From a virus: a stretch of 30,094 nucleotides of DNA. The stretch covers positions 1 to 30,094 of the IMG/VR virus record IMGVR_UViG_3300000553_000222. One strand, 5' to 3'. The stretch's first letter is position 1; the number at the start of each line of letters is the position of its first letter. The translations under genes were made by a program, and so were the position numbers. This document shows positions 7,892 to 15,764 of the stretch, piece after piece. The notes under the pieces were generated by a model. It made no database searches, had not been told where the DNA came from, and saw only the letters and a program-made list of their open reading frames with translations.

Positions 7892-8110
7892 ATGAACAGT
7901 ACTGTTAAACTGTATAATTACTTAGGATACGAATATCGCATTTACGAAGATATCGAAGATGACAACATTAAGATTTTTCATTACTGTTACAAAGATGGCT
8001 TTTTAGTAAAGATGCCCGAAGAGTTTTACAACTACACCCCGTATGCAACAATGTCGCCGGCAGAGTTTGTAAAACATATTCAAACCCTAGAAGTATTTGC
8101 ACAAGGATAA
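7892..8110 (+). CDS. Hypothetical protein (72 aa)
   Basis: Acidic, Tyr-rich small protein (LYNYLGYEYRIYEDIEDDN...). The start at 7892 is chosen because AAAGGACTTAAT precedes it; the in-frame ATG at 7823 would overlap the preceding gene by 68 bases. The C-terminal part TMSPAEFVKHIQTLE is a predicted helix. No family recognised. Confidence 0.65.
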   Translation: MNSTVKLYNYLGYEYRIYEDIEDDNIKIFHYCYKDGFLVKMPEEFYNYTPYATMSPAEFVKHIQTLEVFAQG

Positions 8111-8113
8111 TAT

Positions 8114-8302
8114 ATGTGGCCAAAAGATACACCACGTCCGGGCAGTAACCCATTTAAATTTAGTTACACCATAGACAAGAAAGATATTCCAGACTTTATT
8201 AATAGCCTGCACGTACTACAAGAACACTATTTAGATGCGGCACTAGAAGCAACGGACATGAAAGAAGCTAAAGAAGTGTTGGATAGGATTATGAAATTAT
8301 GA
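8114..8302 (+). CDS. Hypothetical protein (62 aa)
   Basis: Small protein with an AAGGATAATAT leader. The N-terminus is Pro/Gly-rich (MWPKDTPRPGSNP), followed by two predicted helices (DIPDFINSLHVLQEHYLDAAL and MKEAKEVLDRIMKL). Its end overlaps the next start by 4 bases (ATGA), indicating translational coupling. Function unknown. Confidence 0.65.
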   Translation: MWPKDTPRPGSNPFKFSYTIDKKDIPDFINSLHVLQEHYLDAALEATDMKEAKEVLDRIMKL

Positions 8303-8583
8303 GAGATGCCGACACTTTAATTCAAGGGTTTCTTGATAACAGTATTAATCTTAAAGATCTTACACCAAACGAACTTGATTGTGTATTAGACGAACTAGTA
8401 GCTATTGGTGAAAGTCTACTAGACACAGAAAATCATGACGTTGGTGTTGAAATATTAGATGTACTAGAACAAGCAATCAAATTACGTGATACTGATCCTA
8501 GTGTGGGATTTGAACAAGCAATCATTGACGCAGAACAACGTGGTAGTATATACTGGGAACTAGATGAATATACCGTACACTAA
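8299..8583 (+). CDS. Hypothetical acidic helical protein (94 aa)
   Basis: Acidic, Leu-rich, probably all-helical protein (LTPNELDCVLDELVAIGESLLD...) ending about 20 bases inside uvsE. It overlaps the upstream gene by ATGA and is part of the same operon. No motif was recognised. Conserved-looking helix-turn spacing suggests a small interaction domain. Confidence 0.65.
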   Translation: MRDADTLIQGFLDNSINLKDLTPNELDCVLDELVAIGESLLDTENHDVGVEILDVLEQAIKLRDTDPSVGFEQAIIDAEQRGSIYWELDEYTVH

Positions 8584-9601
8584 AAAGATCGGCTTCTGTT
8601 GCAAGTGGATTGATCGCCCAGATCAAACTGAAGGTATTGGTCCCAAAGACGATGCTAAACAGTACAACACTGGCTCTACTACTGTATCTTGGCTTAACCG
8701 TCAGACTAAGGATGTAGCTGAACAAAAACTATGGGACCTAATGGTAGGTAACATTGAATCTACACGACGCTTAGTAGAAAGAGTAGGAACATTAGATGAA
8801 CACTTACGTATGGTCCGTATCAGTAGCGACCTACTTCCAGCATATACTCATCCTAATTGGAGCTATTTCTGGCGTCGCCCTGATGTGGTTGCATATTGTG
8901 AACAGCACTTCCAAACAGTTGGTATTCGAGCTAGGTTGCTTAATGTTCGCCTTAGTTTTCATCCTGGTCAGTTCACTGTTTTGGCATCTGATAATCCAGG
9001 TATTGTTGAACGTTCAATAGAGGAGTTTGAATATCATGCAGATATGGCACGTTACATGGACTTCGGAGCAAAATGGCAAGATTTTAAGATTAATGTACAC
9101 ATCTCGGGCCGTCAAGGGCCAGAAGGTATTAGAGCCGCTTACAAGAGATTGTCACCTGAGGCTCGTAACACAATCACAATAGAAAACGAGGAAAACTCCC
9201 ATGGGCTCGAACATACTCTTAGCTTGTCTGATATTATTCCTACTGTCCTGGATATTCATCACCACTGGATCCGCGAAGGCGAATACATACACCCCGGAGA
9301 TGACCGTTGTAAAAGAGTTATTGATAGCTGGCGGGGTCATCGTCCTACTCTTCATTATTCTTGCAGTAGGGAAGATGTACTTGTTGGACATAGTACATCC
9401 GCCGCACCAGACCACGCCTTATTACTTGAAACAGGATTTAAAAAGCAAAAACTAAGAGCACACTCAGACTTTTACTGGAATACACCAGCAAATGAATGGG
9501 CATTGAGCTTTTGGGATAACTTTGATATCCAATGCGAAAGTAAAGGCAAGAATTTGGCTAGTTTTCGCCTATATGAGCAAGCAAAACTACTAAACTTGTA
9601 A
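8564..9601 (+). CDS. uvsE: UV-damage endonuclease UvsE/UvdE
   Basis: 345-residue TIM-barrel endonuclease that nicks DNA 5' of UV photoproducts to start alternative excision repair. Family motifs in order: N-terminal KIGFCCKW, RISSDLLPAYTHPNW near residue 85, LSFHPGQFTVLASDNP near 130, INVHISGRQG, ENEENSHG near 207, VLDIHHHWI near 230, and LHYSCSRED...GHS near 265, supplying the His, Glu and Asp residues of the metal centre. The start overlaps the preceding gene by 20 bases. Known: uvsE occurs in cyanophages and other aquatic T4-like phages, fitting a sunlit habitat. The gene is closed by a strong terminator at 9638. Confidence 0.94.
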   Translation: MNIPYTKKIGFCCKWIDRPDQTEGIGPKDDAKQYNTGSTTVSWLNRQTKDVAEQKLWDLMVGNIESTRRLVERVGTLDEHLRMVRISSDLLPAYTHPNWSYFWRRPDVVAYCEQHFQTVGIRARLLNVRLSFHPGQFTVLASDNPGIVERSIEEFEYHADMARYMDFGAKWQDFKINVHISGRQGPEGIRAAYKRLSPEARNTITIENEENSHGLEHTLSLSDIIPTVLDIHHHWIREGEYIHPGDDRCKRVIDSWRGHRPTLHYSCSREDVLVGHSTSAAPDHALLLETGFKKQKLRAHSDFYWNTPANEWALSFWDNFDIQCESKGKNLASFRLYEQAKLLNL

Positions 9602-9637
9602 ATACTATATTGCCGATGTTAGGCCTTAGTAGCACCC

Positions 9638-9661
9638 AAAGCCCACTTCGGTGGGCTTTTT
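9638..9661 (+). terminator. Rho-independent terminator with UUCG loop
   Basis: Perfect 9-bp stem AAAGCCCAC / GTGGGCTTT closed by TTCG and running into a five-T tract. It ends the uvsE operon and insulates the fibre block that starts with the late box at 9670. Confidence 0.92.
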
Positions 9662-9669
9662 CATTTTGC

Positions 9670-9677
9670 GATAAATA
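9670..9677 (+). promoter_or_regulatory. T4-like late promoter box GATAAATA
   Basis: GATAAATA followed by C, matching the xATAAATA late consensus of T4-like phages, right after a terminator and about 22 bases before the fibre start, with AAGG as ribosome-binding site in between. Confidence 0.75.
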
Positions 9678-9699
9678 CTCAATAACAAGGTTAAAAACA

Positions 9700-11091
9700 A
9701 TGAGTACTTTTGCTAATGTCAATGTAGGGGCCACAGCTAACGATGGCACAGGTGATCCATTACGTAATGCGTTCATAAAAATCGATCAAAATTTTGCTAA
9801 TATAGCCAGTGGTAGCCCCAATGGCGTATCTAGCGTAGCAGGCAGATCTGGGAACGTTGTATTATATGTCAACGATGTAATTGGTGCAGCCAATGTATAT
9901 TTTGTAACAAGTCAAGTAGCCGCCGGCAACGCTTATGTTGATAGCCAAATAGTTGCACTTGGAAACATTGACGTTGTTGCATTAACTAATGAAATAAATA
10001 TTTTAAATGCAAACGTCGGCAATATCTCATCCGAAATTACACAATTATTTTCCAATGCATCTTTGCAAGCCGAGTCGTTAACTAGTTTAGCATCTGATGT
10101 TTCTACATTAACATCATCACTATCAACACAACAAAATGAGATAACTGCAACCAATGCATCTGTGGTTGCTGCCAATTTGGCTATCATAACCGCTAATACT
10201 GGCATGCGTTCTTATGTTGATACTGCAAACGTTAATATGAAGTCCTATGTTGATACTGCAAATGTTGACATGAAATCTTATGTTGATACTGCAAATGTTA
10301 ATATGCAGAATTATGTTTATGTTTCTAATGTTAATATGAAATCATATGTTGATAATATTACTAAAGTTGGAAATTTATCAGTCGTTGACCAAACTATAAC
10401 AGGATTAAATGATGGACATCCATTAATTATTGGGTTCACTACTACGCAGTTTTTACATACAACAATATTTGAAGATATACTTACAGCGAACGCAACCTCA
10501 ACTGTTACTAATACTAATACTGGGTCTATTCAAATTCCCAATGGCGGGCTCGGAGTTGCCGGTAGTGCATATTTTGGTACATTACCCGATACCAGAATCC
10601 AGGTAGGTACCGGCGGCCAATTATTACCAAATGTTCTTGCACAATTTACTAGTAATGTTAATAATTATGCTCAAGTTAATATGCAAAACTTGAACAATAG
10701 TCCGTTTTCAAGTTCGGACTTTGTTGCTACAGCAAATAATGGTAACGATACACAAAACTTTATTGACTTGGGTATTGCGGGTAGCACTTACAATTTTCCA
10801 GGGTACGGCGCATATAGACCAAACGACGGATACTTATTAGTTGATGGCGGTAATTTATTATTAAACACAGATACTGTTGGCAAATATATTAAGTTTATTG
10901 TTGGCGGATTAAACGATAGTAATCAAGTTGGACAATTTAGTTCTGTAGGATTATCAGTTACTGGTAATATCTCTTTAACCGGTAATGTATCGTATACCGC
11001 AGGAAATATTGCAAACTGGAATCCAATACCATCTACAATTGGCGAAGCACTAGATCAGATAGTTGCAAGATTAACAAACGCAGGCTTCTAA
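9700..11091 (+). CDS. Tail fibre protein with tandem repeats
   Basis: 463-residue fibre-type protein. The ATG at 9700 (MSTFANVNVG) is chosen because a late box and AAGG lie just upstream; the longer frame from 9610 would run through the terminator. The N-terminus has the ATANDGTGDPLRNAF.KI..NF motif common at the virion-attachment end of marine phage fibres, followed by SSVAGRSGNVVL. Residues about 85-170 are coiled-coil-like (NEINILNANVGNISSEITQL...). Residues about 169-223 hold five 11-residue repeats of type MKSYVDTANVN. The remainder is beta-rich, with a PNGGLGVAGSAYFG motif often seen in fibre shafts and a C-terminal NPIPSTIGEALDQI helix. Role: adsorption or fibre shaft. Exact position in the virion is inferred. 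Confidence 0.82.
   Translation: MSTFANVNVGATANDGTGDPLRNAFIKIDQNFANIASGSPNGVSSVAGRSGNVVLYVNDVIGAANVYFVTSQVAAGNAYVDSQIVALGNIDVVALTNEINILNANVGNISSEITQLFSNASLQAESLTSLASDVSTLTSSLSTQQNEITATNASVVAANLAIITANTGMRSYVDTANVNMKSYVDTANVDMKSYVDTANVNMQNYVYVSNVNMKSYVDNITKVGNLSVVDQTITGLNDGHPLIIGFTTTQFLHTTIFEDILTANATSTVTNTNTGSIQIPNGGLGVAGSAYFGTLPDTRIQVGTGGQLLPNVLAQFTSNVNNYAQVNMQNLNNSPFSSSDFVATANNGNDTQNFIDLGIAGSTYNFPGYGAYRPNDGYLLVDGGNLLLNTDTVGKYIKFIVGGLNDSNQVGQFSSVGLSVTGNISLTGNVSYTAGNIANWNPIPSTIGEALDQIVARLTNAGF
10204..10368 (+). repeat. Five tandem 33-bp repeats inside the fibre gene
   Basis: Five in-frame units encode M-x-x-Y-V-x-x-x-N-V-N-like 11-mers (MRSYVDTANVN, MKSYVDTANVD, MKSYVDTANVN, MQNYVYVSNVN, MKSYVDNITKV). 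The first three are almost identical at DNA level and the last two have diverged. Copy number could change by slippage or recombination and alter fibre length. Confidence 0.85.
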
Positions 11092-11093
11092 AC

Positions 11094-11101
11094 GATAAAT
11101 A
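11094..11101 (+). promoter_or_regulatory. T4-like late promoter box GATAAATA
   Basis: GATAAATA three bases after the fibre stop, 25 bases before the next ATG, leaving a short leader with TAGGAATTTAAAG before the start. Confidence 0.7.
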
Positions 11102-11126
11102 ATACTAATATCTAGGAATTTAAAGA

Positions 11127-11441
11127 ATGGCTTATACACTTACATACACTACAGCAACAGTAATTACTACACCTCCGATTAATAGTACAAAAGTTACTGT
11201 TATTACGAACGTTGCTTGTTATGCAAACATTAACGGAACTGCTACTACAACAAGTGCATATCCAATTGTTGCAGCAAACAGAAAAACAGACATTAACATG
11301 CAAGGCATTGGTAATACATTAAGTTTATTACCTTTATCTGCTGCTGTTATTTCAATTACCCAAGTTGGTAACGTAGCCGCAAGTGGAACAGCAACCGCAG
11401 TAGCTGGTGGCGGCGCTGGTAATAGTTATACTAACGGTTAA
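11127..11441 (+). CDS. Small virion-associated protein (104 aa), unknown
   Basis: Thr/Ala/Val-rich protein without charged core, made of short strands (YTLTYTTATVITTPPINSTKVTVITN...) and ending in a Gly/Ser-rich tail (VAGGGAGNSYTNG). Composition and late promoter point to a beta-sandwich virion component, perhaps a decoration or fibre-associated protein. It lies between two fibre genes. No named family recognised. Confidence 0.65.
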   Translation: MAYTLTYTTATVITTPPINSTKVTVITNVACYANINGTATTTSAYPIVAANRKTDINMQGIGNTLSLLPLSAAVISITQVGNVAASGTATAVAGGGAGNSYTNG

Positions 11442-11453
11442 TGAGAGACGACA

Positions 11454-11864
11454 ATGAGAGCAAGTGAAATTATACGTAAAATAGCTGATGTGTTAGATGC
11501 ACAAGAAGCCAATCAATCAAGTTCGACACAAATTACAAATCGTCCAGAGCAATCAGACGTACCTACTGGTCAGCCAACTGATACAGCCGGTATTGAAGGT
11601 GCGGCACAAGTTAATGTTAAAACAATGGTTCCACCATTACAACAAAAACTTGATTTAATGAAGCACTTAGCTGGTATTACTAGTACTGGTGTTAGTCCAG
11701 GCGGTATTAGCCCAGGATCAGAAGAACCTTGCGAAGTATGTGGATCTTGCCCATGCGGTTGCGAAGCCGAACCCGAAGATGAACTATCAATTATGAAAGC
11801 TAACGCTGGCATTGCACCCGCTGTGATTGCTATCGCAGACGAAGACGAACCTTTCGAAGGGTAA
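11454..11864 (+). CDS. Small virion protein with cysteine cluster (136 aa)
   Basis: Protein beginning MRASEIIRKIADVLD, a helix opening common in structural proteins of marine T4-like phages. A Gln/Ser/Pro-rich linker and a second helix (PPLQQKLDLMKHLAGI) follow. Residues about 92-105 contain a tight cluster of six cysteines (CEVCGSCPCGCE) and acidic residues, resembling a metal-binding knuckle. The C-terminus is acidic. It is flanked by fibre genes and shares their strand and spacing. Virion association is inferred from context; the cysteine cluster may bind zinc or iron. Confidence 0.6.
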   Translation: MRASEIIRKIADVLDAQEANQSSSTQITNRPEQSDVPTGQPTDTAGIEGAAQVNVKTMVPPLQQKLDLMKHLAGITSTGVSPGGISPGSEEPCEVCGSCPCGCEAEPEDELSIMKANAGIAPAVIAIADEDEPFEG

Positions 11865-11871
11865 GTCGTAA

Positions 11872-13869
11872 ATGACCATCCAGAAAATATTCAGTAGTAG
11901 AAGACCAAACATATTTGGCAATGCCTATGTAGGCGAAGCCGGACGTCCTTTCTTTGATGAAAATGAAAAACTACTACGAGTAAGTGATGGTCATACACCG
12001 GGCGGTACTGTTATGGTACCAAACTTACTTGATGGCCAAGCAAACTTAAACGTATTCAACGTAACAGTTCAAGGCAATACTACAACTGTTAATAATATTA
12101 CTTCCAATAATCAAACAACATTAACTGGTGTACTTACAGTAACTGGTAATGCCGCGTTTAATGGTAATACCAGCATAACAGGTAATGCCTTGTTTACTGG
12201 AAATACAGATTTCGTTGGTCCAGTTAGAATTTTTGGAACAATTTACCAGATAGGCGACAGAATTACAACTGGGTCTAGTACCTTTACTGGCAACTCATCT
12301 TTTACTGGTAACTCAGTTTTTACTGGGAATACAACCTTTGTTGGTCCTATTTTCAGCACTGGTACTCGTATTAGTCAAGGCGATAGTATATTCAATGGTA
12401 ATGTAACAACCAATGGTAACTTAATTACAGTTGGCAATACATACTTCAATGGATATATATTATTCAATGGCCAAACTATACACCAAGGTAATTTAACTAC
12501 TAGTGGTAATTTAATTGTCAATGGCACAAGCTATTTTACTGGAGATGTAACAGAAGTTGGTAATTTATTAGTTACGGGTAACACTATTAACAATGGTACC
12601 GCTACATTCAATGGTACAACTATTCGTAATGGGAGTACCATTAGTAATGGAACTACTACATTCAATGGTAATGTAACAACCAATGGTAATTTATTAATAA
12701 TTGGCACCACCACACAAGTTGGTAATTTAGTTATTACGGGTACTGCAATTAATAATGGTCCAAGTATATTCAATGGTAATACCGTTATAAACGGCGTTTC
12801 AACTAATAATGGCCCGTCATCATTTAATGGCAATATCACCACCAATGGTAATAGCATCCAAGCTGGAACTGCAACATTTATAGTATCAACAAACAACATG
12901 AATACCGGTGCAGTAGAAATTACCGGCAATGCTCAAGGGCTAAGTCAACCACCGGCTCTGCCAGGTGTAATGTTGCATGTTACCGGACAAGACAATGGCA
13001 CCACTCCAGGTAGATCATATTTTGATGCTGTAGGACAATATAGTATTATTGTTGGTCGCAAGTTTAATGGAACCGTTGCTAATCCAACACAGGTCTTAGC
13101 AGGCGAAGAAGTATTTCGTTTAGCCGGCACAGGATATCCAACAGGCGGCTGGCCAACTACTGGTGTAGCACAAATTCGTTACATTGCAGATGAAAATCAA
13201 ACACAAACAAATCGTGGCGGTCACCTTGATTTCTTAACAGTTCCAATTGGTTCAAATGTTGTTACACAGGTAATGTCAGTAAGTGCTACTACTGGTGTAA
13301 CAGTTTTGGGTAACATTGCTGTTGGTAATGTAGCGATCACTAACAACGAAACAATTGGTGGCAATGTAACTGTAACTGGCAATATTACCGCCGGTAATGT
13401 AACAGCAACAACTCATTATGGTAATGTTATTGGTACTAATATAACATTGTCTGGAAACATTACTGCCGGTAATATAGCAGTTAGTTCAAGTGGTACACTA
13501 TCCACACCAAGAGTTATTATCAATGATGGCGGTTTGCGAACAGTAACAGGCGGAACAACATTAACAGTTGATTTTAACTCAGACAGTAGAATACTTTGGT
13601 ATGTACCAGCAGGTGATACAACTATCACTTTATCAAACTATACTGCCGGTGCCGAAGTTGCTGTTATGGTTAGAATGGGTGGTACAGGTCGTAACATTGC
13701 TCTTGGTGTAGCTGGTGTGAACAATACCACAACTGGTGCCACGGGGTCAACTACTTTAACTGGACACGGCCCAGGCGCCCTATACGGTGCTAACCAAGCA
13801 GTTGCTTTGGTATACACCTGTTTTGACACTACACAGGCTAACTGCTACGTTCGAGCAAGTTACGTCTAA
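11872..13869 (+). CDS. Long tail fibre with Asn/Gly/Thr beta-repeats
   Basis: 665-residue fibre. The N-terminal 50 residues (IFSSRRPNIFGNAYVGEAGRPFFDENEKLLRVSDGHTPGG) match the 'LrvSDG.TPGG' attachment motif seen at the N-terminus of many phage fibres, including Mtd-type proteins. Residues about 80-345 are a long series of short, irregular repeats around TGNT.FNGN / TNGNL..., typical of a trimeric beta-helix shaft. Residues about 345-500 form a distinct domain, and the C-terminal about 110 residues (from TGGTTLTVDF to CYVRASYV) look like a globular receptor-binding tip with two cysteines. No reverse transcriptase or template repeat lies nearby, so this is not a visible diversity-generating system. 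Confidence 0.84.
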   Translation: MTIQKIFSSRRPNIFGNAYVGEAGRPFFDENEKLLRVSDGHTPGGTVMVPNLLDGQANLNVFNVTVQGNTTTVNNITSNNQTTLTGVLTVTGNAAFNGNTSITGNALFTGNTDFVGPVRIFGTIYQIGDRITTGSSTFTGNSSFTGNSVFTGNTTFVGPIFSTGTRISQGDSIFNGNVTTNGNLITVGNTYFNGYILFNGQTIHQGNLTTSGNLIVNGTSYFTGDVTEVGNLLVTGNTINNGTATFNGTTIRNGSTISNGTTTFNGNVTTNGNLLIIGTTTQVGNLVITGTAINNGPSIFNGNTVINGVSTNNGPSSFNGNITTNGNSIQAGTATFIVSTNNMNTGAVEITGNAQGLSQPPALPGVMLHVTGQDNGTTPGRSYFDAVGQYSIIVGRKFNGTVANPTQVLAGEEVFRLAGTGYPTGGWPTTGVAQIRYIADENQTQTNRGGHLDFLTVPIGSNVVTQVMSVSATTGVTVLGNIAVGNVAITNNETIGGNVTVTGNITAGNVTATTHYGNVIGTNITLSGNITAGNIAVSSSGTLSTPRVIINDGGLRTVTGGTTLTVDFNSDSRILWYVPAGDTTITLSNYTAGAEVAVMVRMGGTGRNIALGVAGVNNTTTGATGSTTLTGHGPGALYGANQAVALVYTCFDTTQANCYVRASYV

Positions 13870-13878
13870 CCAAACAGC

Positions 13879-13907
13879 TTGACAAACCACAAGTATCATA
13901 GTATAAT
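13879..13907 (+). promoter_or_regulatory. Sigma70-like promoter (TTGACA-17-TATAAT)
   Basis: Full-consensus -35 TTGACA at 13879-13884 and -10 TATAAT at 13902-13907 with 17-bp spacer ending in ATAG. It is followed by a late box at 13922, so the membrane-protein gene has tandem early/late control. Confidence 0.85.
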
Positions 13908-13921
13908 CACGTAGTTAAGTC

Positions 13922-13929
13922 TATAAATA
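13922..13929 (+). promoter_or_regulatory. T4-like late box TATAAATA next to ATG
   Basis: Exact TATAAATA with only seven bases (TTAAACT) between it and the ATG at 13937. The predicted late transcript start falls one base before the start codon. There is no ribosome-binding site. Confidence 0.75.
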
Positions 13930-13936
13930 TTAAACT

Positions 13937-15487
13937 ATGATACTATCTTACTTACTCTTAATATCTGGATTATCTATTTCTGCTATAGCAGAATATTATT
14001 CCATTATGGGCTTAATGGCCATATTCTCTGCTGCACCTGGTCCAATCGCTGTTATGGGTATTAGTTTAGGTGTTGGTAAACTGGTTATGGCAAGTTGGAT
14101 TAAACAATATTGGGCCCGTATCCCAACAGCAATGAGAGCATACGGCTTAGTATCGGTTAGTATCCTTATGATGATAACCTCAATTGGCTGTTTTGGCTAT
14201 CTATCAAAAGCACACAATGATCAAAACTTAGTGTCGGGCGATGTAGGTGCTAAACTTGCTATCTATGATGAGAAGATTAAAACAGCACGTGATAATATTG
14301 AAGCTGATCGTAAGCAATTACGCCAAATGGATGATGCTGTTGACCAAGTCATGGCTCGTAGTACGAGTGAAACTGGCGCAGACAAGTCAGTGGCTATCCG
14401 TAAGAGTCAAGCCAAAGATCGTGCAACACTAGCCAAGGATATTGAAGCTAACCAAAAGACTATTAGCACTCTTAACGATGAAGCCACTCCTATACGTGCA
14501 GAGAATCGTAAAGTAGAAGCTGAAGTTGGACCTATCAAATACATTGCGGCATTTATCTATGGTGTTGCACCTGATGCTAGTATGTTAGAAAAGGCAGTAA
14601 CATGGATCATCATAATGATTGTTGTTGTATTTGATCCGCTAGCAGTTATTATGTTGCTAGCCGCACAAATGACTTTTGCATGGAATCGCAAACCCGAAGA
14701 AGAAATCGTAGAAGATCCAGCTACCATAGTATGGACAGAGGAAATAAAAACCCCAGATACCTCTGCGACAGATTCTACTTTTGTAAATGTTGAAGAACTT
14801 GAACCGGTATTCGAACGTGAAGAAATTCCCGACTTTACCGATTACTCAGATGGCCATATAGCCGATCCAGAACCCGACGAAGAATTACCAGTAATTAAAC
14901 CAAGATGGACAGGCTTTTCCTTTCCAATGTCTAGTATATTTGGTAAACCTAAAGAAGAAACATATCACGAAGGTGATTATAGTCCGTATGTTCCGCAACA
15001 GAATTTAATAGAGGAAGTAGAATCAGTTAAAGAACCCGTACTAATTACACGTATTGCATATCCGGAATCTAACTACAATACATCAATGGATGAACGCCCC
15101 GGCGATTATGTTGAACCACCTGTTCGTTCAGAACTGCCACGTGAAGCAGCACCAGGTCGTAACCGCGGGGTAATGATACCAATCTCAGCACAAGCAGATA
15201 ACAATGTAGTAGAATTAGGCAAAGCAAGTACTAGTGGGTTTGGCAACACATTCCCAACTAATCCACAAAGAGGTGATGTTTATTTACGTACAGACTACTT
15301 ACCAAATCGTTTGTTCAAATTTAACGATACTAAGTGGATAGAGATTGACAAAGATAGCACAGACCTGTATGCTTACGATGAGCTGTATATTAAACATCTA
15401 GTAGATGAAATTGCAGCCGGACGTTATGATACAGATGAATTAACGGATTTAGAGCGCAGTCAAATTGAAGAATTTTTAAAGAAGTAA
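13937..15487 (+). CDS. Large multi-pass membrane protein with coiled coil and acidic tail
   Basis: 516-residue protein of unknown function. Hydrophobic segments at about residues 1-20, 22-52, 69-92 and 218-250 predict a membrane domain. Between the third and fourth lies a charged coiled-coil stretch (about 100-195: DEKIKTARDNIEADRKQL...). After residue 250 comes a long acidic, Pro-rich soluble tail. The tail ends with a compact module (PTNPQRGDVYLRTDYLPNRLFKF...WIEI) resembling short modules found in phage structural proteins, then a helix ending EEFLKK. I cannot name the family. Plausible roles are envelope remodelling, superinfection exclusion or assembly at the membrane. Tandem sigma70-like and late promoters suggest expression through infection. 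Confidence 0.78.
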   Translation: MILSYLLLISGLSISAIAEYYSIMGLMAIFSAAPGPIAVMGISLGVGKLVMASWIKQYWARIPTAMRAYGLVSVSILMMITSIGCFGYLSKAHNDQNLVSGDVGAKLAIYDEKIKTARDNIEADRKQLRQMDDAVDQVMARSTSETGADKSVAIRKSQAKDRATLAKDIEANQKTISTLNDEATPIRAENRKVEAEVGPIKYIAAFIYGVAPDASMLEKAVTWIIIMIVVVFDPLAVIMLLAAQMTFAWNRKPEEEIVEDPATIVWTEEIKTPDTSATDSTFVNVEELEPVFEREEIPDFTDYSDGHIADPEPDEELPVIKPRWTGFSFPMSSIFGKPKEETYHEGDYSPYVPQQNLIEEVESVKEPVLITRIAYPESNYNTSMDERPGDYVEPPVRSELPREAAPGRNRGVMIPISAQADNNVVELGKASTSGFGNTFPTNPQRGDVYLRTDYLPNRLFKFNDTKWIEIDKDSTDLYAYDELYIKHLVDEIAAGRYDTDELTDLERSQIEEFLKK

Positions 15488-15494
15488 TAACCCA

Positions 15495-15502
15495 ACTAAA
15501 TA
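15495..15502 (+). promoter_or_regulatory. Late-type box ACTAAATA next to rpsU start
   Basis: TAAATA core followed by six bases and then the ATG at 15509, which places the predicted transcript start on the A of the ATG. The short gap has no ribosome-binding site. Confidence 0.55.
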
Positions 15503-15508
15503 AAACAT

Positions 15509-15763
15509 ATGGCATATTATCCAAAGAACGACATAGCGAATCTATGTAAAGGCAATACCGTTACCTTACGTGAAGGTGAACCAGTAGAGAAAGCACTACG
15601 TAAATTCAAAAAGAAAGTCCTAGAATCGGGCTTACTTCGTGAACTTAAAGAACGCGAAACCTACGAAAAACCAACTACTGCACGTAAGAAAGCTAAAGCA
15701 GCAGCCAAGAACCGCTGGCGCAAAAAGTTAGCTTCTGAATCACTTCCAAAAAAACTTTATTAA
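15509..15763 (+). CDS. rpsU: Ribosomal protein bS21, phage-encoded
   Basis: 84-residue homologue of small-subunit protein bS21. The family core is clear: VTLREGEPVEKALRKFKK, a helix, then RELKERETYEKPTTARKKAKAAAK and a basic C-terminal helix. The protein has about 14 additional N-terminal residues (MAYYPKNDIANLCK) compared with the usual 70-71-residue form. bS21 sits on the 30S platform next to the anti-Shine-Dalgarno end of 16S rRNA and affects initiation. Known: bS21 genes recur in aquatic phages, including T4-like ones. The C-terminal LPKKLY resembles betaproteobacterial bS21 in my memory. Likely role: exchange into host ribosomes to favour phage mRNAs. The gene itself lacks a ribosome-binding site. 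Confidence 0.92.
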   Translation: MAYYPKNDIANLCKGNTVTLREGEPVEKALRKFKKKVLESGLLRELKERETYEKPTTARKKAKAAAKNRWRKKLASESLPKKLY

Positions 15764-15764
15764 T

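Noticed and set aside
9201-9455. Hydrophobic 84-codon frame inside uvsE on the plus strand, resembling a membrane protein
   Set aside because: uvsE is a full-length, well-conserved gene here, and the alternative frame has no ribosome-binding site or promoter.
12060-12900. CRISPR-like or satellite repeats from the dense TGGTAAT-type repetition
   Set aside because: The repeats are irregular, in frame and explained by beta-shaft coding sequence.
12531-12929. 132-codon minus-strand frame in the long fibre gene
   Set aside because: Produced by the repetitive Asn/Gly/Thr codons on the plus strand; the translation is a monotonous Val/Leu/Pro repeat.
11872-13869. Diversity-generating retroelement, because of the Mtd-like N-terminus of the fibre
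   Set aside because: No reverse transcriptase, no template/variable repeat pair and no accessory gene in the window.
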